From: Lasiosphaeris hirsuta
Lineage: Eukaryota; Ascomycota; Sordariomycetes; Sordariales; Lasiosphaeriaceae
Assembly: GCA_030549175.1 (NCBI GenBank)
Contig: JAUKUA010000007.1
Span: 1,240,001-1,304,000, forward strand
Length of the DNA: 64,000 nt
Direction of reading: 5' to 3'
This document shows, piece by piece, positions 33,001 to 45,092 of this stretch (position 1 is its first letter; each line of letters starts with the position of its first letter). The notes under the pieces were generated by a model. The model was not told the DNA's origin. It did no database searches and saw only the letters and a list, made by a program, of their open reading frames with translations. Position numbers and translations under genes: made by a program.

Positions 33001-36000
33001 CTTGTCGTCGGCCTCCAGCTTGGCACCGACTACACCAGCCCGAGATTCCTCGAATTCCATCTTCATTGTATCGAACATGTCCTTCAGGTCGTCACTGATA
33101 TTGGCGTTCTTTCGGACGGTATCACTCATGGTGTCAAGAACTGCGTTGATGGCGTCAATGCCTTTTGCGCCATCCTCAAGCTTCGACCGAACAACTCCCT
33201 GGAATTCTTCGAGGAAGGTCTTGACCTCAATAACGCGATCCCCAACGCTGACCATCTCGGCCTGGCGAACTTCCAGAGCCGTGGAGCTACTCTCGGTTTG
33301 CGAGTCAATGCGCTCCTTGTACTCTTTGAGCAGGGACTCAACATTCATGACATCCTCCCTTGTCGCGAGAGTGGTGAGGTCGGACTTCAACATCTGCTCA
33401 ATGACGGTCTTAATGTCAAGGCAGAGAGCTTCGACCGCGTCGATATCCGTCTTTGTAACCCTCTCCGGATCCTCGAGCGTCTTTTCGTGGCGCTCCTTCA
33501 TCTCGTCGAATGATGAGATGATCTGGGTTACAAGAGACTCGACGTTGTTTATGTCGTCCTTGCTCGAAACGGTGCTTGAGACGGTGTCCAGTCCCGAAGC
33601 CAGCTTGCTCAGCACCTCCCGTGTTTCTAAGATATGAGTTTCCAGAATGTCGATGTGATCCTTATTGACAGCCTGATCGCCATCAATGAAGTCATCCAAT
33701 CGAGCCTTAGTATTCCGGAGGATTGTCTCAATAGCCTCCACATCTTCGCGTGTGGCAGCGTCTGCGTTAGAAGGCTCAGGTGCCGCAGGGGGTTCGCGAG
33801 TAGAAAGCTCTGTGATCATGTCCTGAACAAGTTTTACTCTCTCCTCTAAGGCGTTCAAGGCTTCCAACGCCTCCAGTGGTTCCCGGCTGGATATCTCTTC
33901 GACACCCCCAGCGACATTGTTCAGCTTCTCCTGGATCTCGGCCAAGTCCTCCTTGGAGATGGACTCAATGACAGGTGGCGGGGCTGATTCGAGAGCTTCG
34001 ACCTTGACTCCGAGTTGAGTAATAAGACCCTCCAGGTTCTTGATGTCGTCATGCTTCAGAGGCTCTTCAACTGGAACCACGGCTTTCTCTTCGGTGTCAT
34101 CAATGGTGGCTAGCGCTCGGTCATTCCTGTTCTCATCCTTGAGTTCGCCGATGTCATTGCGGACGCTGTCGAGCCCGACCTTCAACGCATCTAAGATCTC
34201 GTCGTTTGCAGTCAAGTCCGTGGGCTTGTTTTGGAGCCTGTCGATGCTGCACCGGATGTCGCCGAGTCCTTCCTGAAGCGCATCCAAGATCTCTGTAAGA
34301 CCTGCAAGTGGCCGGGTGCTAATATCAGTTCGGAGCGAGCCCAGACCATCTTGCAGCGCCTCAACAAATTCCTTGCTAGTTCCAGGTTGTGGGAGGGCCG
34401 GGACAAGGGAGGAGTTGACGGCGTCTCGAAGGGATTCTATCTCTTCTCGCAGCATTTCCTTCGACTCATCTGTCGTCCTGGCAATGAGCTCCGCAACCTC
34501 GTCTCTGAAGCTCTCAAAAGTGCGGACGAGATGGGCCATGGTCTCCTCGGGGTCTGAGTCACCCCTTGCGCGGTCGACGTAGATTTCGATGTCCTGTCGC
34601 AACTTCTCAAACCCGTCCTTAGTCGCATCTAGGACCTGCTCGGTGTCTCGGCCATTGGCGGCCATGTTTTGCTTGGCCTCTTCTGAAGCACACTGAAACT
34701 GGTTTTGAATGTAGCTCTTGATTTCTTGAAGACTCTGAATAATCTCATCATTTGTTGAAGTGAGGGGGACCAAGGCAGAGGATTGGTTGGACGAAGGGAA
34801 CTCAAATGAGTCGAGACCTTCTTTCACTGCGCGTGCAACCCCGCTGGGAAGGTCGAGCGACTCCAGGCCTTCCTTGACTGCGTCTGCCACATCGACCCGT
34901 GACAGATCCGAGCGTTGAACCAGGGCTGAAGATTGGACAACAGAGAAGTCAAAGGACTCGAGCCCTTTCTTCACAGCATGTTCTACACCCCTGGGAATGT
35001 TGGCGGTGTCAAATCCCTCTTTCACGGCATCAGCAACATCAACCCTGGAGAGGTCTGAGCGCGGCATAATGGCCGAGGAATAAATGGCAGCAAAGTCAAA
35101 AGACTTCAGCGTTTCGTTGACGGCGTGCCTGACATTTTCCGATACGTTCAGAGAGTCAAGGCCCTCTTTGATTGCGTCTGCCACATCAACTCTTGTCAAA
35201 TCGGAGCGGGGAATAAGGGCGGATGAGTAGACTGAAGCAAAGTCAAAAGATGCGAGAGCATCCCTCACGGCCTGAAGCATATCTGTTGGGAGATCGAGTG
35301 ACCGAACGCCTTCGGTAACAGCATCCAACATGTCAGGAGTAAAGTCAAGAGACTTGAGACTTTGCTTAACAACATCTGACACATCGCCTTTTGTCAAGGG
35401 CTGTGCGACCAGCGCAGAGGAGTGAACGGCGGAAAAGTCGAAGGTGTGGAGGCCTTCATTGACAGCGTCCAAGACGTCGTCGCGGGTGAGATCCGGTCCA
35501 GGAGGTGGCAGAGGTGGTGGAGATGGGAAGTCAAACGAGTGAAGGCCCTCTTTCACGGCGTCGAGCATGTCATCCTTGGATAGTTCCTGGCCCGGAGGTG
35601 AAGGCGCAACAGGAAACTCGAACTCCTCCAAGCACTCCCTAACGGCTTCGAGGATTTCGTCACGAGACAAACTAACAGGCGTGTCAACTTGAGGGGGTAC
35701 AAAGTGCTTGAGACCTTCAACAACAGCCTTAAAAACTTCGTCTCTAGTAGCGCCAGGCGGTCTCTCATCCCGTGGAGCGTAGGCACGCAGCCCCTCCTTG
35801 AGGCACTCGAGGATCTCATCTCGTTCCAGACCAATCTGTTGGATTTCGATTTCGGGCTTGTATTTTTCCCATGCATCCTTCACCGCCTGCATCACATCCT
35901 CCCTGCGGAGATCGGGGACGCGAGGCTTGTTGGCTTGGGAGTCTTTAAGAGCCGCTCTCATGCTGTTGTAAATCTCCTTGTAGTCGATTGTAGTGTCTCT

Positions 36001-37915
36001 GGACACGGTTGTAGCCGATGATTGTCGGCGATGCTCTCGGAGCACATTGTCCATTTGTTGCTTCATCTCGGCCAGACCCTCCTCAATGACCTTTGTCATC
36101 TCGGCCTTGTTTGTCGGGTCTGACTTTCCGGAGGTAGCGTTTCTTGAAGCAACCTCGTCAAGCCTGCGGCCGATCTCTCGCCCCATGCCCAGAACCTCAC
36201 CACGAAGCTCACGAACTAGGGCCTTAACCTCAGCTGTGAGCCCACCTCCTTGGGCGACACTGTCTTTAACGGTTCGGATTGCCTTGAGAACATCTTCATT
36301 GATGAATTCAGTAGCTTGAGGTGCTGAAGTAGTCGAGCGGGTTGTGTCCTTGTTTTGCACCATTCTTCCACCTCGACTACTTAAAGCGGACGTTTGGTTG
36401 AAGTCAAAGTCTCGACGCAGCGGCCCCTCGCCGTCATCGCTGATGCTCCAAGCCCGCTCACGAGGACGACCGCCGCCTCCGCCACCACCCCCCTTGCCTC
36501 CGCTGGCAGGTATGACAGCCTGCTGCTGGTTTGATCTTATAAGGCGTACAAGCTCCTCGACCTTATCAGCACCGGCCAAGCCCGCGAGTCTATCGGCAAG
36601 CTCCGTAAGACGAGTAAGAAGGGAATCCTGCCCTTCCCGGGTACTCATCTCCCGAATAATCTTTTCGAGAAGGGCAATCGTAGCGGGCGAGTCCGGCCCA
36701 TACAAAGATGGAGTGCTCATGGATGACTCCCGATCTAACGACGCCGCAAAACTATTGGGCGAAGGTATCCGGGGTAGTGCAAATGGTCGAACCGTCTTCG
36801 CAAGCGTCGTGGGGGATGTGGGATGGTGTCTCCCCTCGAGAAGGAGAGGACCTCCATACGGATCTCTCGAATTGGGTTTTACTTTGGTGTCCGTAATCAG
36901 CTCACGGAGGCTTTTTCGAATGTCTTCATCACGGGCATTTGTAGCCTCCTTCAGGCTGAGCAGATCAGTGGCGTTGTCCCGGCTTCGCCTGCTGAGCTGT
37001 GACATCTCCTTCTGGAGGGTTGTGGCGATGTTTGTAAGCGTGAGGATTTGGTTTGATAACGAGTCTAATGACTGTGGTAGTCGGACTAAGGCTGTTTGAC
37101 CGTTGGTGATATTGGCGAGCGGATTCTCAGGCTCCTTTGAGGAAGGCGGGGGAGCGGGCCCATGCGTGTTCATGGTCTGCAGCGCAATCATAGTTGCTGA
37201 CTGTGGAGGTGTGTTTTCGCCGAGGATGCTCTGATGTGGCCGCCTCACTGTTGGTCGGATGATGGGGGTCAGGCTAGGACCTGGTATGGGGGAGCCCATT
37301 GTGGTCCTGTCGTCCCTCTCAGACCTGGCCTCAACAAATGGATCCCGGCCCCGGGAAGGCGTGGACGGCCTGTCGGTCTTCTCTGGTGACCTGAGTGTAG
37401 GGGACTCCCGGCCGCTCTCAATCATCAAACTGAGGTCTTTGACTGAGGCTGGCTGTAGGGAGATTGAGGATGGCTGTAGGGACTGCATGCGGCGGTGTGT
37501 GGAGCCGCGCAGCAGCAGCCTCTCTGGAGATGTTTCGCCCTTTCGTTTAGGATAATGGGGTACCATTGCGCTTTCGCGCGCCTTCTCAGTCAGCGCGGCA
37601 TGGGCCGACTGGATGGCACTCGAAGTGCCAGCTCTGGAGACGACGCTTGGCGACTGTGGGTTGAGAGGCAGTGGTGGTGGTGCCCTCTCAGGGTCAGAGC
37701 TGTCCCACCTGTTCTTGATTAGCGATCGCCAAAGGGCTGACATGTCGCGGGAATCCATTGCCATTGCCATTGCAGGCAAGCATCATAAGCACACGCGCAA
37801 GGGGAGAGTGAACATACATTGGGATCAGGGCCCGACCGTGGTCTGACGAGGCGGAATGCTGATGTCTTAAGGCGCGGTCCATATCGCGAGGGGCATCCCT
37901 CTCTATGGGCGGCAT
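30055..37915 (-). CDS. Giant repeat-rich coiled-coil protein (~2583 residues)
   Basis: Exon 1 is 37915-37818 and exon 2 is 37708-30055; the 109-bp intron (GTATGT...CTAAT...AACAG) joins SDHGRALIPM to WDSSDPERAPPP in frame. I do not recognise a named orthologue. Residues 1-350 are disordered, with Ser/Pro motifs. Residues ~750-1010 hold repeated units built on DVADAVKEGLESLDLP and SSALVQRSDLSR. Residues ~1020-1870 are long amphipathic helix. Residues ~1870-2110 contain about nine copies of a 29-residue unit such as EEQARLMEINVAIKEEQDQ, and ~2110-2220 contain 11-residue units (LKAALKDEHEQ). A basic segment with KRVPSRSA and LRKTSWAGRSQPKG follows, then an acidic tail. No motor, kinase or membrane segment is visible. 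A structural or tethering scaffold is likely; function unknown. Confidence 0.85.
31150..32210 (-). repeat. 29- and 11-residue coding tandem repeats
   Basis: At the DNA level this is an array of ~87-bp units (about 31480-32210) followed by 33-bp units (about 31150-31480), within one exon of the coiled-coil gene. Units differ at many silent and coding positions, so the array is not recent. The periods 29 (11+11+7) and 11 are hendecad-type. Confidence 0.8.
34780..35560 (-). repeat. Coding repeats around DAVKEGL...SALVxRSDL
   Basis: Six or more related units share the order [R/K]xDVxDAVxEGLxSxDFxxxxSSAL. Several units contain two half-units, one starting with DVADAV and one with RAVKEGL. They probably arose by internal duplication within this gene. 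Confidence 0.75.
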
Positions 37916-38768
37916 TATGCTCCTGTTGGTGCCCGCAGGCGACGTCGTGAACTGCTACGTGTGGGAGTAAGGTGGAATGTAACTGTGGGCAGCTGGAGTG
38001 GGTTAGAGTACTGCGAGGTGGAATTTGGAATGTGGATAGTTGAAGTGGATTGTCGAAAGCTCAGAGCATTCGCAAGAGGAAATACATACGCCTGCCTCGT
38101 CGCAGCCGAGACAGAAGGCGGCAAAAGGGAGTCTATCCCAGGTTCTGTGAACAAACACAACCGAAGTTAAAGTGGCAGAGATCGATTTATTCAAGGCGAC
38201 GACGCTGAACAAAACCATGCAGGGTATAATGGGAGTTGTTAAGACCGTTGAGCAGAGGGGGCGGGTCAAGGCGTCAACAGTCGCTGCGGTTGCGCTGGCG
38301 CACTCTGAACCAATTGCCTGCTTTTGTTGTTGATTGTTTTTGTTTCCTTAGCAACGAGTGCAACCGCGACCGGGCGTCCCTGCACACCTGCATCCATTTG
38401 TCGGCGCAACCCGCCAAGGTGCAGGCGGTGGACGCGGCGGCAAGGGCCCAATGCTATCGATAAGCTTTTAAGCACCACCCTGCATCCCATCCTGCCCTTT
38501 GGTTTGATCGTCCAAGGTGTCCCCAGACTCCCACTCTCCCCTCACGGTTCCAATCCACCATCTCAAACATGACGTACTTTCATTGCCTTCCCACGATTTG
38601 AAGACCATACTCCACTTTGCCAAACATATCCAAACTTCGTGTCCTACAGTACCATCCGCACTGGCCATTCAGAAATTCATACAGGTAAAACGTGTCAACA
38701 ATTCCCAAAGCTCCACCAAATAGTATTGAGTAGTTGCTCGGCTATGTGATAGTATTTTGAATGCCACC
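37916..38768. other. Intergenic region upstream of the coiled-coil gene
   Basis: Likely promoter and leader of the minus-strand coiled-coil gene on the left and the 3' flank of the YggS-like gene on the right. No gene or repeat is recognised. Confidence 0.45.
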
Positions 38769-39659
<891 letters not shown>

Positions 39660-40539
39660 CCTGTGGCCAATGTCGGCAGAGCACGATTTTGTAATCTTTG
39701 GAATGGTGGGGTTTGAATGGCCCGGCCGTTTGCAGTCAATTCGGGCAACATGCGGGTTTCGTCTGGTGACGTGAGCTCCGCTTTCTTGGGAACCTCCTTC
39801 GAGTTTCCCGCTATCGCCACACTAACAGGTGGGACAGGGGAATAAGCCGACGAGGGCGGTTTGTCAGATTGCCGCCGCAGCCAACCAGTTAGAGCGCGTA
39901 TAGCCGACTTCAACTGGCACCAAAGGGCGGTCTCGGTCACTTTGGAGTCCTCCACAAGAACGACTAGCAATCCAGCTGAGCCTACCTTCCATTTCCAATC
40001 TTCCAGACTGTTCTCCTTTCTGCTGTGCATCTTTTCTCAAATCCGCCCTCCACGAATTTTTTTGTTGAGCAAGCACACTCGTAATAACCAAACCCTCGTC
40101 TTCCGACTTGGTGAATCCTCGGCCAGTCATGATGCAGGCTTCCCGCAGAAGCCCGGTCTGTCGTGCTGCAGGTCGCAGTGGCTGAGACTGGCCGAGGAAA
40201 GCGAATTCCATTGGGACATGTGAGCTTGATTGCGATTGGTGATAAGGGCGGCGCCTTCCTACCTGGCTGTGCAATTGCTGAAACAAATGATTTTCGCCCT
40301 CCTTGGACACTGCGACCGCCCTCCACCTAGGCCTAGGTTATGTCGCTACCTTCCATGATAAGGACGGGAGGCTCTTCCCGCACCAGCCCGGTGAAAGCTG
40401 ACCTCCGGCCTGGCCTGGCGCTGACCCTTCACCGACAACTGACACCTTTAAGCAAGCCCAACATTGAGTTTGCTTCAACTCCCGAGGTCTTTTGCTTTCT
40501 TTTCCCCTCGTTTTCCCCCCCTCTATCTTCTTCAAGGCA
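39660..40539. other. Intergenic region between the YggS-like and F-box genes
   Basis: Divergent genes flank this ~880-bp gap. On the minus strand, an open frame of 124 codons (40030-39656) ends at a TGA that overlaps the YggS-like start codon; it may be an upstream open reading frame in the leader. No domain is recognised in it or in the opposing + strand frame at 39861-40223. Confidence 0.35.
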
Positions 40540-41553
40540 ATGCCTTCCGCAACCACCCATGCGATGTCTGTCTCTCGGCTGCCGCCCGAAATATGGCTCC
40601 TAATTCTCGAGTGTCTGCCGCCCTCGTTTTTTCAGGAGGACATACGCCGCCTCGCCCTTTCGAGGCGCTGGTATAGCCTCGCCTTTCCCACTTTTTTCCC
40701 ACGGATTGAATACACCCCCAAGGTTATCAGCCGGCTTGTGAACCGCAAGTCTAAGGCCTTGATTAAGGCGCGGGCAGTGCTCCGGAAAAGCCTGCGCACC
40801 GTCAACATCGTCTTGGATGGCATGGCACCCTGGAGCGACCTTGATAACATGTGCTTCGACACGGCCTCCAACCTGATTGCCTTCTGTGCAATGCTAGCGG
40901 ACTTCAAAGAGCTTAGAACCGTATGCTTTACCGCCCGGTGGCCGAACCGACAATGGCTAGCCGACCCCCTTCACGTGGATTATCTACCCCTGAAGAGCAT
41001 GCAGCCCTTTCTCAACATGTTCCAATTGCCCCACCTCACTGTTCTCGATCTCGATCTATGTGGAACGGAGGTTACGGAAGACTCGAGAAGCAACCCTAGG
41101 GCCCCCGTGCACTTTTGCCATTGGATCAAACCTCTTCTTTCCCAGCTTCATACTCTCCGGTTGCGGACACGGCGCATTTGCCGAGAAGCCGTCCGCCCCC
41201 TTCAAGGCCAAACACTCTCAATTAAGAACTTGACAATCCATATCTACCTCGGAAAGGTTTCTGATTCGAATCCCAAGCTGAACTCGGCACGGCTGTGCCG
41301 TTCTCCGAATTCATGGGAATGGATCAACCCGGCGACCGAGTTGCGATCAGAACTCAGGAGGCTAGCTGCGAAAATAACACCCCCCAAGCGTGTCCAGATA
41401 GTTCATCTAGCTCCAACAGGCGAAGTGCATACTTGGGATGCATCCACGGACGAATGTGTGTTGGACAGAAGTGAGCCGAAGAGATCGTTTCCGATGTTTG
41501 GGAATGTAGTGTTGAAGGATCTGAGTTGCTTTCCTGTACAGAAGTCGGTTTAG
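40540..41553 (+). CDS. F-box domain protein
   Basis: A single exon of 337 residues from the ATG at 40540; an in-frame ATG 48 bp upstream gives only a hydrophobic leader and is less likely. The F-box lies at residues ~13-50: SRLPPEIWLLILECLPPSFF, then QEDIRRLALSRRWYSLAFP. The remaining ~290 residues have leucine-rich stretches (LPHLTVLDLDLCGT, LLSQLHTLRLRTRR) like the irregular repeats of fungal F-box proteins, but no defined LRR array. F-box proteins bind Skp1 and recruit targets to SCF ubiquitin ligase. The target is unknown. Such genes are variable in fungi, and this one borders a decayed gene. Confidence 0.75.
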   Translation: MPSATTHAMSVSRLPPEIWLLILECLPPSFFQEDIRRLALSRRWYSLAFPTFFPRIEYTPKVISRLVNRKSKALIKARAVLRKSLRTVNIVLDGMAPWSDLDNMCFDTASNLIAFCAMLADFKELRTVCFTARWPNRQWLADPLHVDYLPLKSMQPFLNMFQLPHLTVLDLDLCGTEVTEDSRSNPRAPVHFCHWIKPLLSQLHTLRLRTRRICREAVRPLQGQTLSIKNLTIHIYLGKVSDSNPKLNSARLCRSPNSWEWINPATELRSELRRLAAKITPPKRVQIVHLAPTGEVHTWDASTDECVLDRSEPKRSFPMFGNVVLKDLSCFPVQKSV

Positions 41554-41986
41554 ATTTAGACATACATTGTTGCATTAGACACTGAGAACGGGGCGACCCA
41601 ACATGGCATCTTGAATTTCCCGCAATAATGCGTACAAGTGCGCAAGCACTTGCTATCTTGCCAATCCCCAACCAAACAAGAATAACCCAGAGTTCATGTC
41701 CAAGCCCTTACCTTGTTCGCTATGAGAGCCCTGGTCAATGTTGGCGGTTAGGGGGTGGAGCTACACTTTCAGTCAACTACTAACTTGCCTTGCCTGCCGA
41801 ATCTTGTCTTGTAACCTAACTTCGCCACCGAGTTCTCGTTTTTCTCACGATTCCCCTTTCGCCTAATTATTACCGACATCATCACTAACCGAATAGGAGC
41901 TGTGAATCCATGTCAGGTGAGGGTCCGCCTTCACAACGGAGCACTACGTCGGCCACGCCAACGTCCCCCAACCCCCTTTATAGCGG
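41554..41986. other. Gap between the F-box gene and the pseudogene
   Basis: About 430 bp with no coding signal. Probably the 3' UTR of the F-box gene and the old promoter of the pseudogene. Confidence 0.4.
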
Positions 41987-44754
41987 ATGGAATCCCTAAC
42001 CAAAACTTCCCAAGAACCCTCCCCTCCTCCGCCGGTATCTTTCCGCTTGAGAGACATCATAGGGTACTACGAGGTCGAGTGTCGCAGCATCGCAAAGATC
42101 TCGCAAACCTAGTGGGTGGTTCTTCCGCGATATTCGCTGCCCCGTTCTCGAAAACCAGCCAGAACATTATGTTGTCCAAGGCAGTGACATCCTGCCAGCG
42201 TATTTTGGTTTTGGCCCCATCCATGGCACGATGCGGCTCGGGTTCAGCTACGACATGTTGCATGCCTGCCTTCGCGGGATGGCAACGGAAGCTTATACCA
42301 ACACACCCTTCGACCCATACGAAGAACATGAGGAGGAGCCTAGCGAGAGCAAGGAAGAGACTCCGGAGTATATCAAGCTCGAGTACACCAGTGACAACGA
42401 GCGGGCCGCTACCAAGGCTCTGTTGAGGAGCTTGTCCAAGGCGTCGCTTGTTACAAAGTCTGTGTTGAAGGACTCGGCAATGGAACTGCTAACAACTCGA
42501 GTACTTGAGTGGCGGTGCTGTCCTCAACCTGACGAAGGTACCTCGCGGTCAGTAGAGGTCCGCGATGCTAAAGTGGTGGATTGTGTAGGACGGGCCGGAG
42601 CCAATGAAGATTCGGACATTGTTGGAACCGGGGACGGCACGGTGGTATCGGGCACCCTCGGTAGTACACCTACAGCAGGCGGTGCTAGGAAGGCCCCGTC
42701 CCAAGGTATTGGGGAGGGACTGATATAAGAAACTGCGGAAAGGTATGATACCGAGTCCGTCCGTCTGCCAAGTATCGAGGAGGAGGAAGAGGAGGAAGAG
42801 GAAAAGGCTGAGAACGACCATGTCTACGATATTGACGACGAGCGGGATAATGCTAATATCGGAAAGTGCACTCCGCCGCCGAAGCGCTATGGTACAAGCG
42901 GACATTATTGAACCGATTAATGCTGTGAAGAGCGTTGCCGGGTCTGAACAGTTATCAGAGATCATGGAGCCATCGGAGGAATACGCTGAGAAGGAGCATA
43001 CACGGAATATTGAGGAAGAAGAGGGGGTATATGCCGAGACAGATCATGTTTACGATGCCGAAAATTCTCAGAATAGCATCAATACCGGGGGAAACACTCT
43101 GTCAGCAATGGCTCGTGGTATGCGTAACGTGGACACTGCAATTCCAGACCATGTGGACGTGGACCAGGGCAATATTGGCACCGGGGCTGGTACTTCTTCG
43201 GCGAAGGCCCAAGGGATGTATACCACAGACCTTGGGGTGTCGGGTGACGACAGCGGGGATAGTACGCTATCAGCAAAAGCTCGCGGCAAGCGCAAGGCGG
43301 TCGATATTGAGAACGACTCTTTCTATGATAACGGTGTGGTGGAACTGGATAACGTTATGGCCGACGGCGTGGAAAGCAGCAACCTTCAGGACAGTTATGA
43401 CAACCAAGTCTATGATAAGGGGCGAGGTAACCCCGGCGCCGGAGCAGTAAAGTATCGGGAAAAGCCCTTGGCAAGCGCGAGGCGGTCAGAGCCGATGATG
43501 AACAGGATAACGTCGGCAGTGGGGACATCACAATAGCATTGGGTGCCCTCGGAAAGCGTAAGGCAGTCGGTATCGATGATGAGCAGGATAGCGTTAGCAC
43601 TAGGGACATCACAATCATATCGGGTGCCCTCGGCCATCTCTGGGCGGAGGATTCTGGAAGGGAGCAGAGCAATATGGAAGTCGACGCGGCAACTTTGCTT
43701 CTTCGGGAATACCCCAGAAACGAAGGATTCTGGATGGGAACAGAGCGATATGGAAGTCGACGCGGCAGCGTTGGCCTTCCTCAGGACCCCAGAGGCGGCG
43801 GATCCTAGAAAGGAGAAGGGCGATACGAAAATCGCCGCGAAAGCATTAACCTCCCTCTGGAATGTCGCAGAGGCGGACATGGGTCCCATCTTAGATTCGG
43901 TGGAGAATCCTGCCGAATTTGAGGTTGATCCTGGGTACAGAGAAAAGGATATCCCCAAGTATATGGCCAACCGGTGCGGGCCTCCTCGGCGTGCCCATTT
44001 GATTCACCGATGCCAAGAGGTGCTGAGGGAGAAGATATGGCTGTATTTCAACCCCAGGTGCGGATATCTCGACTTCAGTGAGGGCCCAGACATCACCTTC
44101 AAGGGAGTTCTCAACTTTCCCATCAGGCGAGGTGCCCCCATCGAGGAAGATGCGGCTGTCCTGGGATACCGCATCACAATTACTGGCCGCAAGGTTTGCG
44201 GCTCTTCAGGAGCCAAGTCGACCAGAGGGCCAAGATGGATCCCAAATTACGGGAGAGACGATCAGTCAGATAGATAGTGGCTCGTTACGCTCCCATCTCA
44301 CTCCCCTTCCACCTCTACCGCCAGTCCCTCCCTTGAGGCCTGTGGAAGTAACCTCGAAGGCACCACCCCCTTGGAGGAAAGAGAACAAACCTTCAAAATT
44401 TGTCATAGACAAGTCCCCCGAATACCACCCACAGTACGAGCCTGGAACAGGGCCAGGAACAGGACCAGAAACTGTCAGGTTCACCTCCGAGCAATTGCTT
44501 CTCAGAGCTAGTCGGAAAAGCAAAGGGGAACAACAAAAACTCATTGAGAAGGGACTGAAATGCGGAAAGGGGAGGAAGAACGCGGAGAAGATGAGCTTAA
44601 AGGACTGCAGGAAGAGGATGATCAAAGACACATTGAGCAAATGGAACGACTTCGGGTAGAATGAGAGCAAAAGGAGCATGAGGAAAGAGAAGAGGAGTCC
44701 AGAAAAGAGGAGCAGAGACAAGCGCTTCAAAGACAGGAGAGGAGAGAACTTTAG
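41987..44754 (+). pseudogene. Decayed gene with tandem KRKAV-type repeats
   Basis: An ATG at 41987 opens MESLTKTSQEPSPPPPVSFR, then IIGYYEVECRSIAKISQT, and meets TAG at about 42110. The protein-like sense continues one frame over: GWFFRDIRCPVLENQPEHYV, SDILPAYFGFGPIHGTMRLG. TAA at 42726-42728 interrupts a further acidic stretch (SIEEEEEEEEEKAENDHVYD). From 43020 to 43650, imperfect ~27-33-residue repeats built on LSAKARGKRKAVDIEN and DDEQDSVSTRDI switch frame at least twice. After 43660 a globular-looking part follows (LREKIWLYFNPRCGYLDFSE), then a coiled coil (RHIEQMERLRVE, TGA, EQKEHEEREEESRKEEQ) ending near 44754. No family is recognised. Multiple stops and frame changes make it a pseudogene; small unrecognised introns could explain some breaks. 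Confidence 0.65.
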
Positions 44755-45092
44755 TTGAAAGGGGCTCAAAAGGGTCCCGGAAAGCGCGTTGTTTGCCATT
44801 GACGACTGTAAGCGGCGAAGGAAAGCGTCTTGGTAGTTTTGCAGCCTTGAGTAGGTTACACACATATACGCACAGAGCACCAATTTGTTACAATGCCACC
44901 AACACAATCGGCAGCCAGTATGTATTTATATGTGCGACCGCCCGTGAATGACACCTAATATGACAAGTGACACCTCGCGGCCAGTTCCAAACTTGTAAAG
45001 CCACTATAATCAAAAATATGCTCATTGCTCATGAATGCCTCCTGATCTCGCTCTCCGCCGTGCCAAACCCCCATGCTTACGCCCGCCAACAT
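44755..45092. other. Gap between the pseudogene and the MO25 gene
   Basis: About 340 bp with no coding signal. It serves as the 3' flank for the convergent MO25 gene. Confidence 0.4.

Noticed and set aside
36344..37099. A 251-codon + strand frame opposite the giant coiled-coil gene
   Set aside because: Antisense to a long protein-coding exon; composition is Ser/Arg-rich shadow with no domain.
44657..44663. Reassigned TGA codon as an explanation for the stop in the terminal coiled coil
   Set aside because: Standard genetic code is used by all intact genes in the window; the locus already has other stops and frame changes, so decay is the simpler reading.
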